Assembly (NCBI GenBank): GCA_016584495.1
Contig: WAID01000009.1
Location: 3,906,001-3,970,000, forward strand
Direction: 5' to 3'
Source of the DNA: Celoporthe dispersa
Lineage: Eukaryota; Ascomycota; Sordariomycetes; Diaporthales; Cryphonectriaceae
DNA: 64,000 nucleotides
A model generated the notes under the pieces. It had not been told where the DNA came from. It did not search any database and saw only the letters and a program-made list of their open reading frames with translations. The position numbers were made by a program, and so were the translations under genes. The stretch's first letter is position 1, and the number at the start of each line of letters is the position of its first letter. Shown here one piece after another: positions 9,711-21,080 of the stretch.

Positions 9711-11333
9711 TTATTTCAGCGTGACCAGCTCCTCGGCGCTCGTCGGGTGGATCGCAACGCAGCTGTCAAAGTCCGCCTTGGTCGCGCCCATCTTCATCGC
9801 CACGCCGAAGCCCTGCAGCATCTCGCCGCTGCCCAGCCCCAGTATGTGCAGCCCGACCACCTTCTCCTCGGGCCCGGCGCAGACCAGCTTGTACTTTGTC
9901 GGGCCCTTGTCCTCCTGTGCCGCCATGGCGTAGTACATGGCCGGGAAGCTCGTGCTGTACACCTTGATGTTCTCCCTGCCGTACTTCTCCACGGCCTGCG
10001 GCTCCGTCAGGCCGATGGCGCCGACCTCGGGGTGCGCAAACACCACCGAGGGGATGTTGCTGTAGTCGAGCCTGGCCGTCTTGAACTGCTCCCCGCCGAA
10101 TAGCCTGTGCGCGAGCTTGCGGCCCGCCGCGATCGCCACGGGCGTCAGCTCCACCTGGCCCGTGACGTCACCGAGCGCGTAGATGTTGTCCACGCTCGAG
10201 TTCTGGTACTCGTCGACCTCGATGTAGCCCTTGTCGTCCATCTTGACGCCCGCCTCCTCCAGGCCGATGCCCTGGGTCGCCGGCGTCCGGCCGATCGCCC
10301 AGATGAGGTGGTCGATATCCCTGAGCACCGCCTCGCCGTCCTTCTTGTCCTTGTAGTGCAGGCTCAGCTTGCCGCTGGCCCCGTCCTTCTCCACCTTGCT
10401 CTGCGACGAGCCCTTGTGCAGGTGCACGCCCAGGCGCTCGTACTCGGCGGTGATCGCCTCCTGCACCATGGGGTCGAAGCTGCGCAGGAAGGTGTCGTGC
10501 CGGATGAACAGGTGTGTCTCGACGCCCAGCGCGTTGAACATGCCCGCGAACTCCACCGCGATGTAGCCGGCGCCCACGAGGGCCACCTTCTTGGGCAGCT
10601 CGGCGATGTCAAAGAACCCGTCGCTGTTGACGCCCAGCTCGGAGCCGGGGATCTTGGGCGGGATCGTCGGGTTGCCGCCCACCGCCACCAGGATCTTCTT
10701 GGCGCGCACCGTCTGCTTGGTGCCGTCGTCCAGCGTCACCTCCACCTCGTTGCGCGACAGCAGCCGCGCCCACCCGTGCACGTACTCGACCTTCTCGTTG
10801 CCCAGGTTGCGCTCGTAGATGCCGTTCAGGCGCAGGATGTAGGCGTCGCGCTTCTTCTTGAAGCTGGGCCAGTCGAAGGGGGCGGTCTGCTCGAAGGAGA
10901 AGCCGTAGGCCTTTGCGTCGTGCATCTGTTCCGAGAGCATGGCGGCGTTGAAGGTGATCTTTTTCGGCACGCAGCTGTGAACAACAACACGGGACCCAAT
11001 CAGCACGGTTCTCGGCGGAGAGAGAGAGAGAGAGAGATAATATACGACGGTGCAAAGAAAAGAAGAGAGAAAGAGAAAAAAAGCTTACCCAACATTGACA
11101 CAGGTACCTCCCAGCCTCTTGTTCTCGATAATCATGGCCTTGGTCCCGAACTTGGAGCTCGCCATACGGGCAGACGCCAGCCCGCCGCTGCCGCCGCCGA
11201 TGACGAGGTAGTCGGTCTCCTTGCTAATGGGAGCCATTGCTGCAGCCGACGAGGAGAGGTGGCGCGAGAAGCCTGCTAGTCTGGTGGTGGCCGTTCTGGA
11301 GGTCGCTCGTGTGAGGGTTGCGAGTGCTAGCAT
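9711..11333 (-). CDS. glr1: Glutathione reductase
   Basis: FAD/NADPH flavoenzyme reducing oxidised glutathione in the cytosol and mitochondria. Exons are 11089-11333 and 9711-10974 (minus), 502 residues. The N-terminal 30 residues are Arg/Ser/Thr-rich with few acids and look like a mitochondrial presequence. A second ATG (MAPISKETDYLV) gives a cytosolic start, so two isoforms are plausible, as known for this family. Motifs: FAD-binding LVIGGGSGG; redox disulphide GGTCVNVG/CVPKK split by the intron; NADPH-binding VGAGYIAVEFAG; GDVTGQ; C-terminal catalytic HPTSAEE. The intron (10975-11088) carries a (CT)n stretch on the coding strand. The frame is fully intact. Confidence 0.97.
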
Positions 11334-12323
11334 GAGGTGCTCGTGCAGCAGTGTGTAATTGACACCTCCTGGTAGGAGTAGGAGGAGAGAGGAGGGGAAG
11401 GGAGGGACAAGATATATGCAGCAGGTGTATTTTTTTTTTTTTCCTCCAGGAATGACGGAAGCGGGGGAGGGGTTGTCGTCTTATAATACTTGTCAGAGGA
11501 GCTAGTATTCTCTGGAGCAGGCCAGGATTAGTAGTCAATAAAATACGCAGTAGTGATCGTGGTAATAATGATAGTAAGCTGCAGGCGATCTGAGCGGTAT
11601 GTAGTTTGGTCTCTTTGCTTGTTGCTGTGATGACGAATGACTTTTCCAATTAGTGAGCAAGCCGAATAAAGAATGGACTCGAACGGCGGAGCCGTGATCA
11701 ATAAGCAGCCTGATCCCCACTGGCCTCGGCTGCGAGAGTCTTAATTTGGAATTGCTTCAAAAACGATAGACAGAACCAGAGTTGCCACCGTACAAATAAA
11801 TAAATTCGAAATCAAGAGCCCGCTGACGCTTGGCGGTACAGTGCCTCGGCATGTAATCCCTCTGTGTACGCTTGGTACAGCAGTCTGGCAGTATCGTGAA
11901 CCGCTGTAATGCTGTGCTCAGTGTGACTGCTGTAGTGCGCATGTACCGCTGTACCTGTGCCGTAGCAGCCCTATGTACTGCCGCACTATAGCGTCATTGC
12001 AGGGATTCTCGTGTGGCGGCTGTGTCGCGCGCCTCTTCTACTTCGCGCGTCTTGTAAGCACCCAACTCGAGATCTCGTGAACCTGATCCCATTAGCAAGC
12101 ATGGTGGACTGATTGTGCCTCAGATCTCACATATATGCAAGTTTTCAAGGGCTTTCAATGGTCGCAATACCAAACGCCAACCTGACTTGGAAATTCTTGG
12201 AGTGAGCAACAAGGCGAAGGTGGGCGCTGAGGAGGCTGCTGCGTGGCAGTTTTCCTTGTTCCTTTTTTTCTTCTTTTCTTTTTTCTCCTTCTTCTCTTGT
12301 TTATTCTTTACCAGGACAATAGT
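11334..12323. other. Divergent intergenic region
   Basis: Between glutathione reductase (minus) and the resolvase (plus). It contains a T run near 11431-11443. About 11830-11990 is dense in repeated GTAC and CNGCTGTA words. A long pyrimidine tract (12246-12313) lies directly upstream of the resolvase ATG and could be a promoter element or the end of a 5' intron (an acceptor-like ttaccag ends at 12314). No gene recognised. Confidence 0.5.
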
Positions 12324-13439
12324 ATGATCACTTTCCCACCAAAGTTCACAGCGAACCAATTGAAACAGGTCGCACGCCTCTGTGGAAAGAGCAGATCAGG
12401 CACCAAGGCTGCCATCACGAGCCGCATCACAGATGACCTGCAGACTTCAGGCCCCTCGCCCCAGGCACTCGGGTCCTAAGCATAGACCTAGGCATTCGCA
12501 ACCTTGCGTACAGCCTGCTGGAGGTACCAGGAACCCGCCATGAGATCTCTACCAGCCAGGCGACGGAGGAGGGAGGAGGGAGAAGGCGGAGCAAGACAAA
12601 AAGGGAGAGTGATTCAGCGTCCCCGGTGTCGGTAAGGCCTGTTCTCCGCGCATGGGAGCGTCTCGCCCTCATGCCCAAGACGCCCAAGCCCGCCAAACCC
12701 AAGGCGAAGGGGAAGAAAACGAAGAAGCCCAACAAGGACGCTACTACTAAGGATGGGACCACCACCACCGCTGCTGCCGAAGAGGAGGTCACAGCAGCAG
12801 CAGATCCGGCAACCACCACCGTGCCCGTAGAGGACTTTCTCCCCCCTCCGCCTCTCCCAGCTCGCCGCCGACCTCATCCTCACCCGCCTCCTCCCCCTGC
12901 GGCCCGACATCATCACCCTCGAGCAGCAGCGCTTCCGCTCCATGGGCGGCTCGGCCGTGTTCGAGTGGACACTGCGCGTGAACTCGCTCGAGTCCATGCT
13001 CTACGCCGTCTTCACCACTCTCGAGAAGCTCGGCAGGTGGCACGGCGGGCGGCTCGAGGGTGTCGTGGCGCGGAATGTCCTGGAGTTCATGGCCGTGCAG
13101 GAGGGCGGGGCCGGGGCGGCGAGTATCTGGGACAAGAAGGGGACTATGGACAATAAGAAGATTAAGAAGGGGATCGTCGGGCGGATGTTGTTGGCTGGGG
13201 AGGGGGTGGTGATCGATGGCGAGGAGGGGAGCCAGGTCGAGGCCGCGGCGAGGGATTATGTCGAGACGTGGCAGGCCAAAGGCAGGAGGGCCAAGGGGAA
13301 CGCAGAGAGCCCGAAGAAGCTAGATGACCTGGCAGACTGTCTACTGCAGGGCATGGCCTTCATAAGGTGGCAGGAAAATAAAAGGAGGCTGCTCGATGGA
13401 GGCGTGGAGGCCCTCCAGGATCAAATGGTGGATGAATAA
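12324..13439 (+). CDS. cce1: Mitochondrial Holliday-junction resolvase (Cce1/Ydc2)
   Basis: RNase H-fold resolvase that cuts four-way junctions in mitochondrial DNA. The N-terminus carries a SAP-like helix-turn-helix (ANQLKQVARLCGKSRSGTK). It is followed by the first catalytic strand SIDLGIRNLAYSLLE, a Lys/Pro-rich insert, ADLILTRLLPLRPDIITLEQ with the catalytic Glu, FRSMGGSAVFEWTLRVNSLE, and the C-terminal KKLDDLADCLLQG bearing the last acidic pair. Two compensating breaks: a G missing at 12471-12473 (needed to reach SIDLG) and an extra C in 12841-12846. Corrected length is 371 residues without introns. The start is the first ATG after a pyrimidine tract; a small upstream exon cannot be excluded. 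It converges on the RecQ gene, 176 bases away. Confidence 0.88.
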
Positions 13440-13477
13440 GAGGCAGGCAGGCTGCAATATACACACCGTGGAGGGGG

Positions 13478-13478
<1 letters not shown>

Positions 13479-13510
<32 letters not shown>

Positions 13511-13511
13511 G
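13479..13511. repeat. (CA)n(TA)n microsatellite
   Basis: A CA tract (13479-13491) runs directly into an AT tract (13491-13511) in the short spacer between the convergent resolvase and RecQ genes. Self-complementary alternating AT DNA can extrude a cruciform; here it may also form part of both 3' UTRs. Confidence 0.95.
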
Positions 13512-13615
13512 TAAATACACGTACACAAACACAAGCACATACACGCAAAGATGATTGGTGTCCATATAGCAGTAGCATAGCAAGGGGTATCATGTTAATG
13601 CGAGCGGTTCCATAC

Positions 13616-14557
13616 TCAATAATCATCGTAACACCCATCATAAGCACCCTCCTCTCTTTGCGTGCTCACCCACTCCTCGCTAGCCAGGCCCTTGCCCAGC
13701 CTCCTCTTCAACCCTTGCGAATCCTTGTGCCAATCACATGCAAAGTCACATGTTGGCATCTCGGTCTCGCCAAAGTACTTGCAGATCATAGCGTGCCGAC
13801 ACCCTTCCACGGATTCGCAGTACTCGGCCAGGTACTGCAGGCTCTTGAGCCGGGCCTGGCGGTTCTCCCCGTCCTTCACCTCCCGCCCGACCATGTTGCA
13901 CATCCTGTCGCGGTCCTCGCGGCTGTAGTACAGGAAACAATAGCTCGCGTTGCCGTCCCGACCCGCGCGCCCGGCCTCCTGGTAATACCCTTCGAAGCTC
14001 TTGGGCATGCGCCAGTGCACCACGAACCGGACGTTCTCCTTGTCGATGCCCATGCCGAAGGCGGTCGTGGCTACGATGATATCGTAGCCCTCCTGGTTGT
14101 TGATCCACCTAGCGAGGGTCTCCTCCTTGGTCTGGGCGTGAAGCTTCGCGTGGAAGGGCCGGGCTCCGATGCCCTCGTTCCGAAGCGCCGCGGCGATCAT
14201 CTCGCACTCGCCCCGCGAGTTCGTGTAGATGATGCCGGGGACGCCTTTGACCCTCTCGCCCTTGGCCTCCAGCTCCGCCCTCCTGCCCTCAGTCTCCCTC
14301 CGGCAGTACACGCCCTGCAGCCACGTCACGAAGTCGTCAAAGCGGTCGTCGGCCTCGTCGCTCGTGAAACGCACCTCTAGGTGGAGGTTAGGCCGGTAGG
14401 CCGTCATGGCGAAAGTAAGCAGCCGGTCGGGGCTCGCCAACAGGCCCAGGGTGCCGAGGACGTCCGTCCTAACCTGCTCGTTGGCCGTGGCCGTCAGGCA
14501 CATGATAGGCACATCGGGGAAGGCCTCGCGGAACCAGCTGAGCCGCTTGAAGTCCTT

Positions 14558-14590
<33 letters not shown>

Positions 14591-15309
14591 GGCCTCGTCG
14601 ACCGCGACCCGGGCCAGCTCCCTCTGCTCGTGGACGACCCGCAGCTTGGCGCGGAAGCGCTCTCCGGAGCACAGCTCTGGGGTGACGTACAGCAGCCGGG
14701 TCCGCGGGTGGCCGGTCGCCAGGTCCGCGTAGATAGCATCCTTCTCGGGCAGGGGCGTGTTGCTGTTCAGCGTGCGGGCGTCGACGTTGGCCTGCCGCAG
14801 CGCCTCGACCTGGTTCATCATCAGGCTGAGCAGCGGGGAGATGACGATGGTGATGCCGTGGTCGATGACGGCGGGGAGCTGGAAGCAGAGGGATTTGCCG
14901 AACGAGGTGGCAGCCTGGACGAAGACATCCTTCCCTGCGAGCGCAGCCTCGATGATGTCTTTTTGTAATGGCCTGTAGGATGGTCAGAGGGCATCTCATG
15001 GTCTTCTTTTTTCTTTTTTCTTTTTTCTTCTTCTTTTTTTGTGGGGGTTGGGAGGGGGTCGGGGGGGGGGCGCGTGGTGTTGCTTACCTGAAGGCCTGCT
15101 TGCCAAACTGTCGACGGAGAGTGAACTCTGGGTCGACATATGAATTCTGATCTGGATAGTGGCGCCATCTTGACCCACGCCTCCCTGCCCTCTCTCTCTT
15201 TCTAGCCGGAGTATAGTCAGTTTCTGTGTCAACGACGACTTGTTCATGGTCGTTCAAGGTCACACAGGTCGCAACTGTGCCTTGGGTCTTGCTCCGTCAC
15301 AGCACTCAT
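13616..15309 (-). CDS. RecQ-family ATP-dependent DNA helicase (short form)
   Basis: Exons are 15088-15309 and 13616-14972 (minus), about 525 residues. Core: FGKQAFRPLQKDII (motif 0), QAATSFGKSLCFQLP (Walker A), ISPLLSLM, LLYVTPEL, VDEAHCISEWGHDFR (DEAH plus the aromatic RecQ loop), LTATAN, GIIYTNSR, ATTAFGMGIDKENVR and YYQEAGRAGRDG. A Cys-containing zinc-binding region follows (YCESVEGCRHAMICKYFGE ... CDFACDW). There is no HRDC domain. The N-terminal frame changes near a CC in exon 1, where removing one base joins an ATG at 15309 to the conserved part; this is the least certain of the frame corrections. The intron is C-rich on the coding strand. It lies next to a Holliday-junction resolvase, another branched-DNA enzyme. 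Confidence 0.9.
15043..15070 (+). other. G-quadruplex-type motif in the RecQ intron
   Basis: Four G runs (15043-15047, 15050-15052, 15054-15058, 15061-15070) with loops of one or two bases lie on the template strand of the RecQ gene. The pattern is directly visible; quadruplex formation is inferred. Confidence 0.7.
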
Positions 15310-17943
15310 GGTTCAAAAAAGAAGAAGAAGAAGAGAGAGAGAGAGAGAGAAGACCAGCACCGAGATTCCCTGGTCAGTATGTCTCGGAGAGTAACTGCGC
15401 AGTGGTGCAGCTAGACACGATGGTCGACCGCCTGTGTTGGGATGCAAACACGCTGCCGTCGGTTCGTAAGAAGGTGCACGGGTCGATTTTGAGATGCTTG
15501 TGCGTTGCAACCGCGAATTACCGCGCTGTTGAACTTCTTCCTCGAGTCGCGTCTCTCTTTCCCTCCCTAGACTCAGCGGCAGGGGTACCCTACTCTATAA
15601 CAGCCCGCTGAAACAAGTTCTATAAGAGTTCTAGTGGCGTTCTATTCGCTACACAGGGACCCCAGGGAGACCCCCAGCGCAGGTGGCAAGGGTTCATAAT
15701 AGTAGGCCCCCTCCACACAGGATCGGGATGACCGGCAACGAGGAGGCGGGTTGGATTGCCATCTCTGCAATCCATCCTTGGGTGGGGGAAGGGGTAAAGG
15801 AGGACCTGGATTTTGAGGATTAACGAGCGAGGCAGGGAGAACAGGAAGAAAAGAAAAAAAAAGAAGAAGCAAAAGGAAGGAAGAGAGATAGCCTGAAAGA
15901 TGTATAATCTGGTGGCAGCCTTGCACCTCAACTTTATCCGTTCTTTTCTCTCTCCTCGGGTGGCTGCACCAGAAAGCAGGAGGCTAACCCCCTCAAGCCC
16001 ATTAACCAGCCCTTGACCGAGGGCCCCCTGAGCACTAGTGGGCCCAACGGTCATCGCCAGATGCTACTGGAGTTCTCCAGCGGACCAGCTGCAAGTGATG
16101 CAATCCTGCTTAGGCATGGGGTACTTCAGGGTGCCGTATACGTACTGGACTGCGCCATAGTAGTATGTACCAGAAGATTGTTGCTTTGGGCGGCGGAGAT
16201 CTCCAGTCCCATTCTCTCCATTACTGATCACTACCGAGTTTGGCTCCGTCTGCCTGCATAGGCTTTCTGAATCTTGCAGAAGGTTTTAAACGGGCCTCTG
16301 GGTGTGACTGGATGTGTAGAATCCCGCGGACCTGATGCAGGAGCATCTGTCTGGGGTTTGTAGATCCCTCGAGGAACCAGCCACTCTCTGTCTGTCTGGG
16401 CATGCACGACATGTCAAGGCAATTCTGGACATGGGGTCCTATCGCATTCTTGACTAGTCTCGACCAAAAAAAAAAAGAAGAAAAAGAAAAAGAAAAAGAA
16501 AAGAAAAGAAAGAGGAAGAAGGAGGCACGCCGAACGCACCTTGGAGATCCAGAGACAAGAGGTAGTACCTGTCAGTATGTCGGCGAGTTCCTTGTCCTAT
16601 CGACTGTGAGGAAATAATCTACACACGAGGAGAGCCACATCCCATGTGTCCATCATCTATGGGATCAATGTCTATTAGAACTGGAGCAGCCCATCTCACC
16701 GCCCCAGAATTACCTTGCCGGGCACCCCATTTCTGACAGTCGGGTGAAAACATCTCTACAGATTTCCGCCACCAGTTAGCTATAGTAATTGATATTGAGT
16801 ACATTTAGACCTGCTGTGAGATAATCATGGCCAAAGGTTAGTATGCATGGTACACTGGTGCTGCAGCTCGGAATAATTCATCATGTCGTGGGGGCTGTGG
16901 TCGCACATGCCTTTGTACCTCTTGAACTTGGTGCTCTTGCCATACTGCAGGACTACAGTCACTACTGTACCTACGACCTGGCCTTGCCTGGGGACTGGGC
17001 ATGTGTCCACGCTAGCCTGGGAGTGGTGGTCTCAGCGCTTCGCTTAGCCTATGGTGCCTGTGCCTGTTCTGGGCCCCACATGGCGCTGGTACATCCGCCG
17101 CTATGGCTGCAACCCCTTTCCCTTCACAAGTACGGGCAAGACAGTCGAGACAACAACTCGCCGCAGCCCGTGTTCCTCCCCCAACACAAACAACCAACCA
17201 CCACCACCACCACCACCCATCACCTCGACGACAAAGGATTGAGTCCTCCACCGGTGCCAAACATCCAGGCTGGACCACTGCCTTCTCCAGATATCCGAAT
17301 TATTGACCTACGTCTTCGGTCCATTTCCCTTCCCCCCGCGTCACCGTCGTGACGACGGCACCCGCAAGGCATTGACGGCCGGTGTGGCAGAGCCGTTACG
17401 CTGCTTCAAGATCTGCGCGAGCCACCCGATCCTCAGCCGAGCCGGTCAGCCGGAAGAGATCGTGCATCCCTCCGCGCTGTTTGTCTTCAGGATCGCTTCT
17501 TGTCCCACCCGAGCTGGAATTCAAACGATCTGCACGAGACCAAAGAAAGAGATACCCATACCCGTACGACGCAGAGAAGAAGCGGCTGTCCAGGACGAGA
17601 GCCCTGCGTCTCCATACCCGACGTCCGCCCAACCAATTCAGCCCTGCTTGCTCTCGACGAGCCCATTGCCAATCGCGCCCTGCCGTGCTTGGGCAACATG
17701 ATACCGCTTCCTCACGACCTGCGATCCGTCCAATTGGTTTAGATCCGCCGATTGCTCCGCCGACCCCCACCCCAAACAAACACCGAGGACGAACAAACAC
17801 ACCTGCCCTGCCCTACCTGCTGCCATCGGGCACCATCCGCCACAACGAGCACGTCCTCTGGGCTGGATACCTACCAGGCGCCACTGTAAGACCCGAGGCT
17901 GTGCTGTCATTGACACGACGCCTCGTGCAGCAGGCTTGTGTAT
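15310..17943. other. Long intergenic region and SOG2 5' leader
   Basis: No gene recognised in 2.6 kb. Purine tracts occur at 15316-15350, about 15840-15890 and 16466-16525, and an ACC-repeat at about 17196-17220. ORFs of 70-130 codons on both strands lack recognisable domains. The part from about 17,150 is probably promoter and 5' UTR of SOG2. Confidence 0.5.
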
Positions 17944-17958
17944 ATGATCTCGACCGGC

Positions 17959-20900
17959 ATGGATCGACCGTCCGCCGGGGGCCCCCAGATGGGGCTTCCT
18001 GGCAATCCCGCCCAGGGCCGCAGGCCTTTTGCTCCTGCTGGGACTGCCGGCCTCAGCAATATCCCTCCGCCGCCACCGATCCCAAAGACCGTGCGAAAGA
18101 TGCCATCTAACTCTGGTCTGACGGCGCCAGCTCCCATCTCCGCGAGCCAGGTCATCGTGTTGGCACGGGAGGCGATGAAGAAGGCCGTCGAAGAGAACGA
18201 GACCCAGGCCGCCGAGGCCAGTGGCGTTAGCACCGAGCTCAAGCCCGGTGTGACTGTCAATCTGAGCCACAAGAATATCCAGAAGCTGCCGGAGGAGGTG
18301 GTCGATATCATAAAAGACCAATTGGAAAGGTATGTCCAAGTGCCTGCACAGGAGACGCAAGGGAGCCAATTACCCCGAAGATGTGGCTGGCCGTACTTAC
18401 TTTTGCCTTTTGGTCAGGCTCGCTCTCTCACACAACAAGATCTCAACATTTCCCGTCCGCTTCTCTGAATGCACGCTGCTGCGATACTTGAACGTCCGCA
18501 ACAACAGGATAACAGAGTTCCCACTTCAGGTAAGCCGTTCTCCACGCATCTACGTCCTCAGGCCTGTCGGCTGGGGGGGGAGGGGGGAGGGAGGCTTCTC
18601 TATCTTTCTAACCTGCCTCACAGCTCTGCGACCTGAAATCTCTCGAGATCCTCGACCTCGGCCGAAATCAGCTGCGGGAGCTGCCGCCCGACATTGCACG
18701 GCTTACCTCCCTGAAAGTCTTCGCTGTCCAAAAGAACGTGATCAAACGGCTGCCTCTCTGCCTTGCCGAAATGGGCTCGCTGCAAATGATCAAGCTTGAC
18801 GGAAACCCGATCCAATTCCCTCCCAAGGAAGTCCTCCAGGCGCAGGCCAGCAGCCCACCCTCACGACGGGTACGGCAAGGAGACAGAGGTGAAGGAAGTG
18901 ACGGTCACCACGAACATCAAGAAATTCCTGCGACAGCACGCTCAAAACGATCGGATGGAGGCTGAGGCTGCTGCTTTTGCCGCTGCGGGCGGCGAGGACT
19001 CATCTGAGGGCGTCGAGACCCCGCGTATGCCTCCCATCAAGCGCGTCATGAGCGGCCGATTCCCCATCAAGGTCAACGGCACGGATGTCCCTGACCTCCG
19101 CTCGCCAAACACCGCAATTCGACCACCACCGATCCCCACGCGGTCTCACTATCGTGGCCTTTCCCAACAAAACACAGCGATACGTCGACCAGGCGTCATG
19201 CCTCTCACCATCGGCAACGTCAACGAGCGTGTGCGTAGCAATTCAGAAAACATGTTGCAAGTCTCCCGCGCTCAGCAACCGGCCGACCGCCAGCGACGCA
19301 TGGCTTCCATATCAAAACGCACCCAGGAGCTTGGTACTCTGGATGAGACCCAGGCAAATAATCGATTCAGCCACTATCGCGGCCTCAGTCATGGATCAGC
19401 GATGCAGGGGCCAAACGGTGTTGTGAGTTCCGTCAAGAGCCCTGCTAGCCCTGCAGATTCATACCTCCAACGACCGATCTACGTCCGACGGCTTTCGGTT
19501 CTGCCCGAGCGCAAGCGGGGAGTCCAAATACGTCGACCCTGTCCTCGAAACCGCCAAGGGTGTCCTCTACTCCGTCTTCCAGATCCACCCCATGATCCAG
19601 ATGCTCATGGGTCTCGCCAGCGACGGCTCATCTAAGCGATCGAGCCTCGAGATTGTGTTTTACAACACGAGCGTTCACGTCGAGGAACTTGAGCAGGAGA
19701 TTCAGAGGCACGAGGTGGCCGAGTCGGAAGGAAGCGGCCTGATCGAAAACGAGAGCGCTCACCGGGCATGCATTACGCTGGTCAACGCCTACGCGCACGT
19801 GTGCTCGCTTCTCGCGACGAATGTCGACTTGTTCATCGAGAACGGCGACCCCCGATATATCCGTACGCTTCTCATGCAGCTTTATAATAGCATCATGGAG
19901 TTGCGCGTCACGGTATCGAACCCAAACCCCGACGCTGGTTACAGGAGAGCTGCAAGCAGAGCTGCCATAGGCGGCACGATTCGGCCTCCGCCACATTCTC
20001 GCGAGAGCTCAGTCACTCCCACGGCGGAGAGGCCAGGTCACGGCTTCCGATCTCGAAGCGGGAATTTTGTCCACAACCCCAGCAACCTGAGAGTTGCTAC
20101 TGACGTTCCTCTCAACCCACTGCCGGTGCCTTACATCAACGGCACTGGCAGAACTGCAACCATCACGCCTACGCCGCGGTCTGGAGAGTCGTGGACCTCT
20201 TCTACGAGCAGCAGAGGCGCCAATGGAGAATTTAACGAGGAGGAGCGGTCGTTTGAGCGAATCTTCCTCTCTCTCCAGAGATCAGGCGACTTGATCATGC
20301 GCACTCTCCCGGTGTTGAACACCCAGTTTGGGGCCTGTCTTGACAATGCCATGGCCAACAACCGCCCCAAGACCGTGCAGTGCTGGCGCATGCTGATCGG
20401 CAAGTGTAATATTGCCATTCAACATACCGAGGCCCTCAAGAAGTGTCTGTCGGCGATTAAACTCAAGGAGCCCGGGATCAAGACCTACAGCGCCCTGTGG
20501 GCGCTCTGCAACAACTTCATGGGCGCCTGGTGGGAGGTGGGCCAGACGATCAAGGACATCACAAACACGGCGCCAGAGGTGCAGCTACCATACGACCTTC
20601 GACAGCGTCTCCGACCCGTACACCAGAGCGTCAAGGAGACCCACAATCTCATCGTCTCATCCCCCCTGGGAGCAATCTTTCCGTGCGCACGGCCACTCCG
20701 GCTCCATGTCCAGTGCCTACGGCGGCAGCTCCTCGTCCTCGCAAGGCCAGTCTCAGCTGCCGATGACACCACAGTCCGCCGCTCTGGGTCCTGCCGTCCA
20801 GGCAACTGTGCCGTCTACTCCACAGAGTGCATCTTTCGCAGGCGCTTTCAATGGGAATGTCTTTGAGAGGGCTGGTGCGTTAATGGCCTATGGTGGACGC

Positions 20901-21080
20901 TCAATGGGTTCACGCGCGGGTACCTTTTCGAGCCATAACTCCTCGAGTCTGAGCTCTATCAACAGCACATTCTCATCTGCCGACGAGCTCGTCACCCCCA
21001 ACTCTACCATCAGCTCCAACATGTACAACGGCGGCCCTCTGCCGCTACGCCTCAACAACGGCAGCAAGGTTGGGTTTTGA
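17959..21080 (+). CDS. sog2: Leucine-rich-repeat RAM-signalling protein Sog2
   Basis: Component of the RAM/MOR network that supports the NDR kinase Cbk1 in polarity and cell separation. Exons are 17959-18329, 18418-18529 and 18624-21080; the ATG at 17944 is an alternative start. Leucine-rich repeats span about residues 100-290 (VNLSHKNIQKLPEEV, LALSHNKISTFPVRF, YLNVRNNRITEFPLQ, LEILDLGRNQLRELP, VFAVQKNVIKRLPLC). A disordered Ser/Pro region follows, then the conserved RAM domain beginning YVDPVLETAKGVLYSVFQ and running through LFIENGDPRYIRTLL and NNFMGAWWEVGQTIKDI. The tail is Ser-rich. Three extra bases interrupt the frame: C run 18854-18856, GGGG 19517-19520, C6 20661-20666. Removing all three gives 979 codons. 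Intron 2 is G-rich. Confidence 0.92.

Noticed and set aside
10107..11279. 390-codon plus ORF opposite glutathione reductase
   Set aside because: Antisense shadow of a GC-rich conserved exon; His/Asp/Leu-rich product without any family pattern.
13592..14968. Long plus ORFs opposite the RecQ gene
   Set aside because: Mirror frames of conserved helicase motifs.
17382..18110. 242-codon plus ORF before SOG2
   Set aside because: Overlaps the SOG2 start in another frame and shows only Pro/Arg/Ser-rich leader-like composition.
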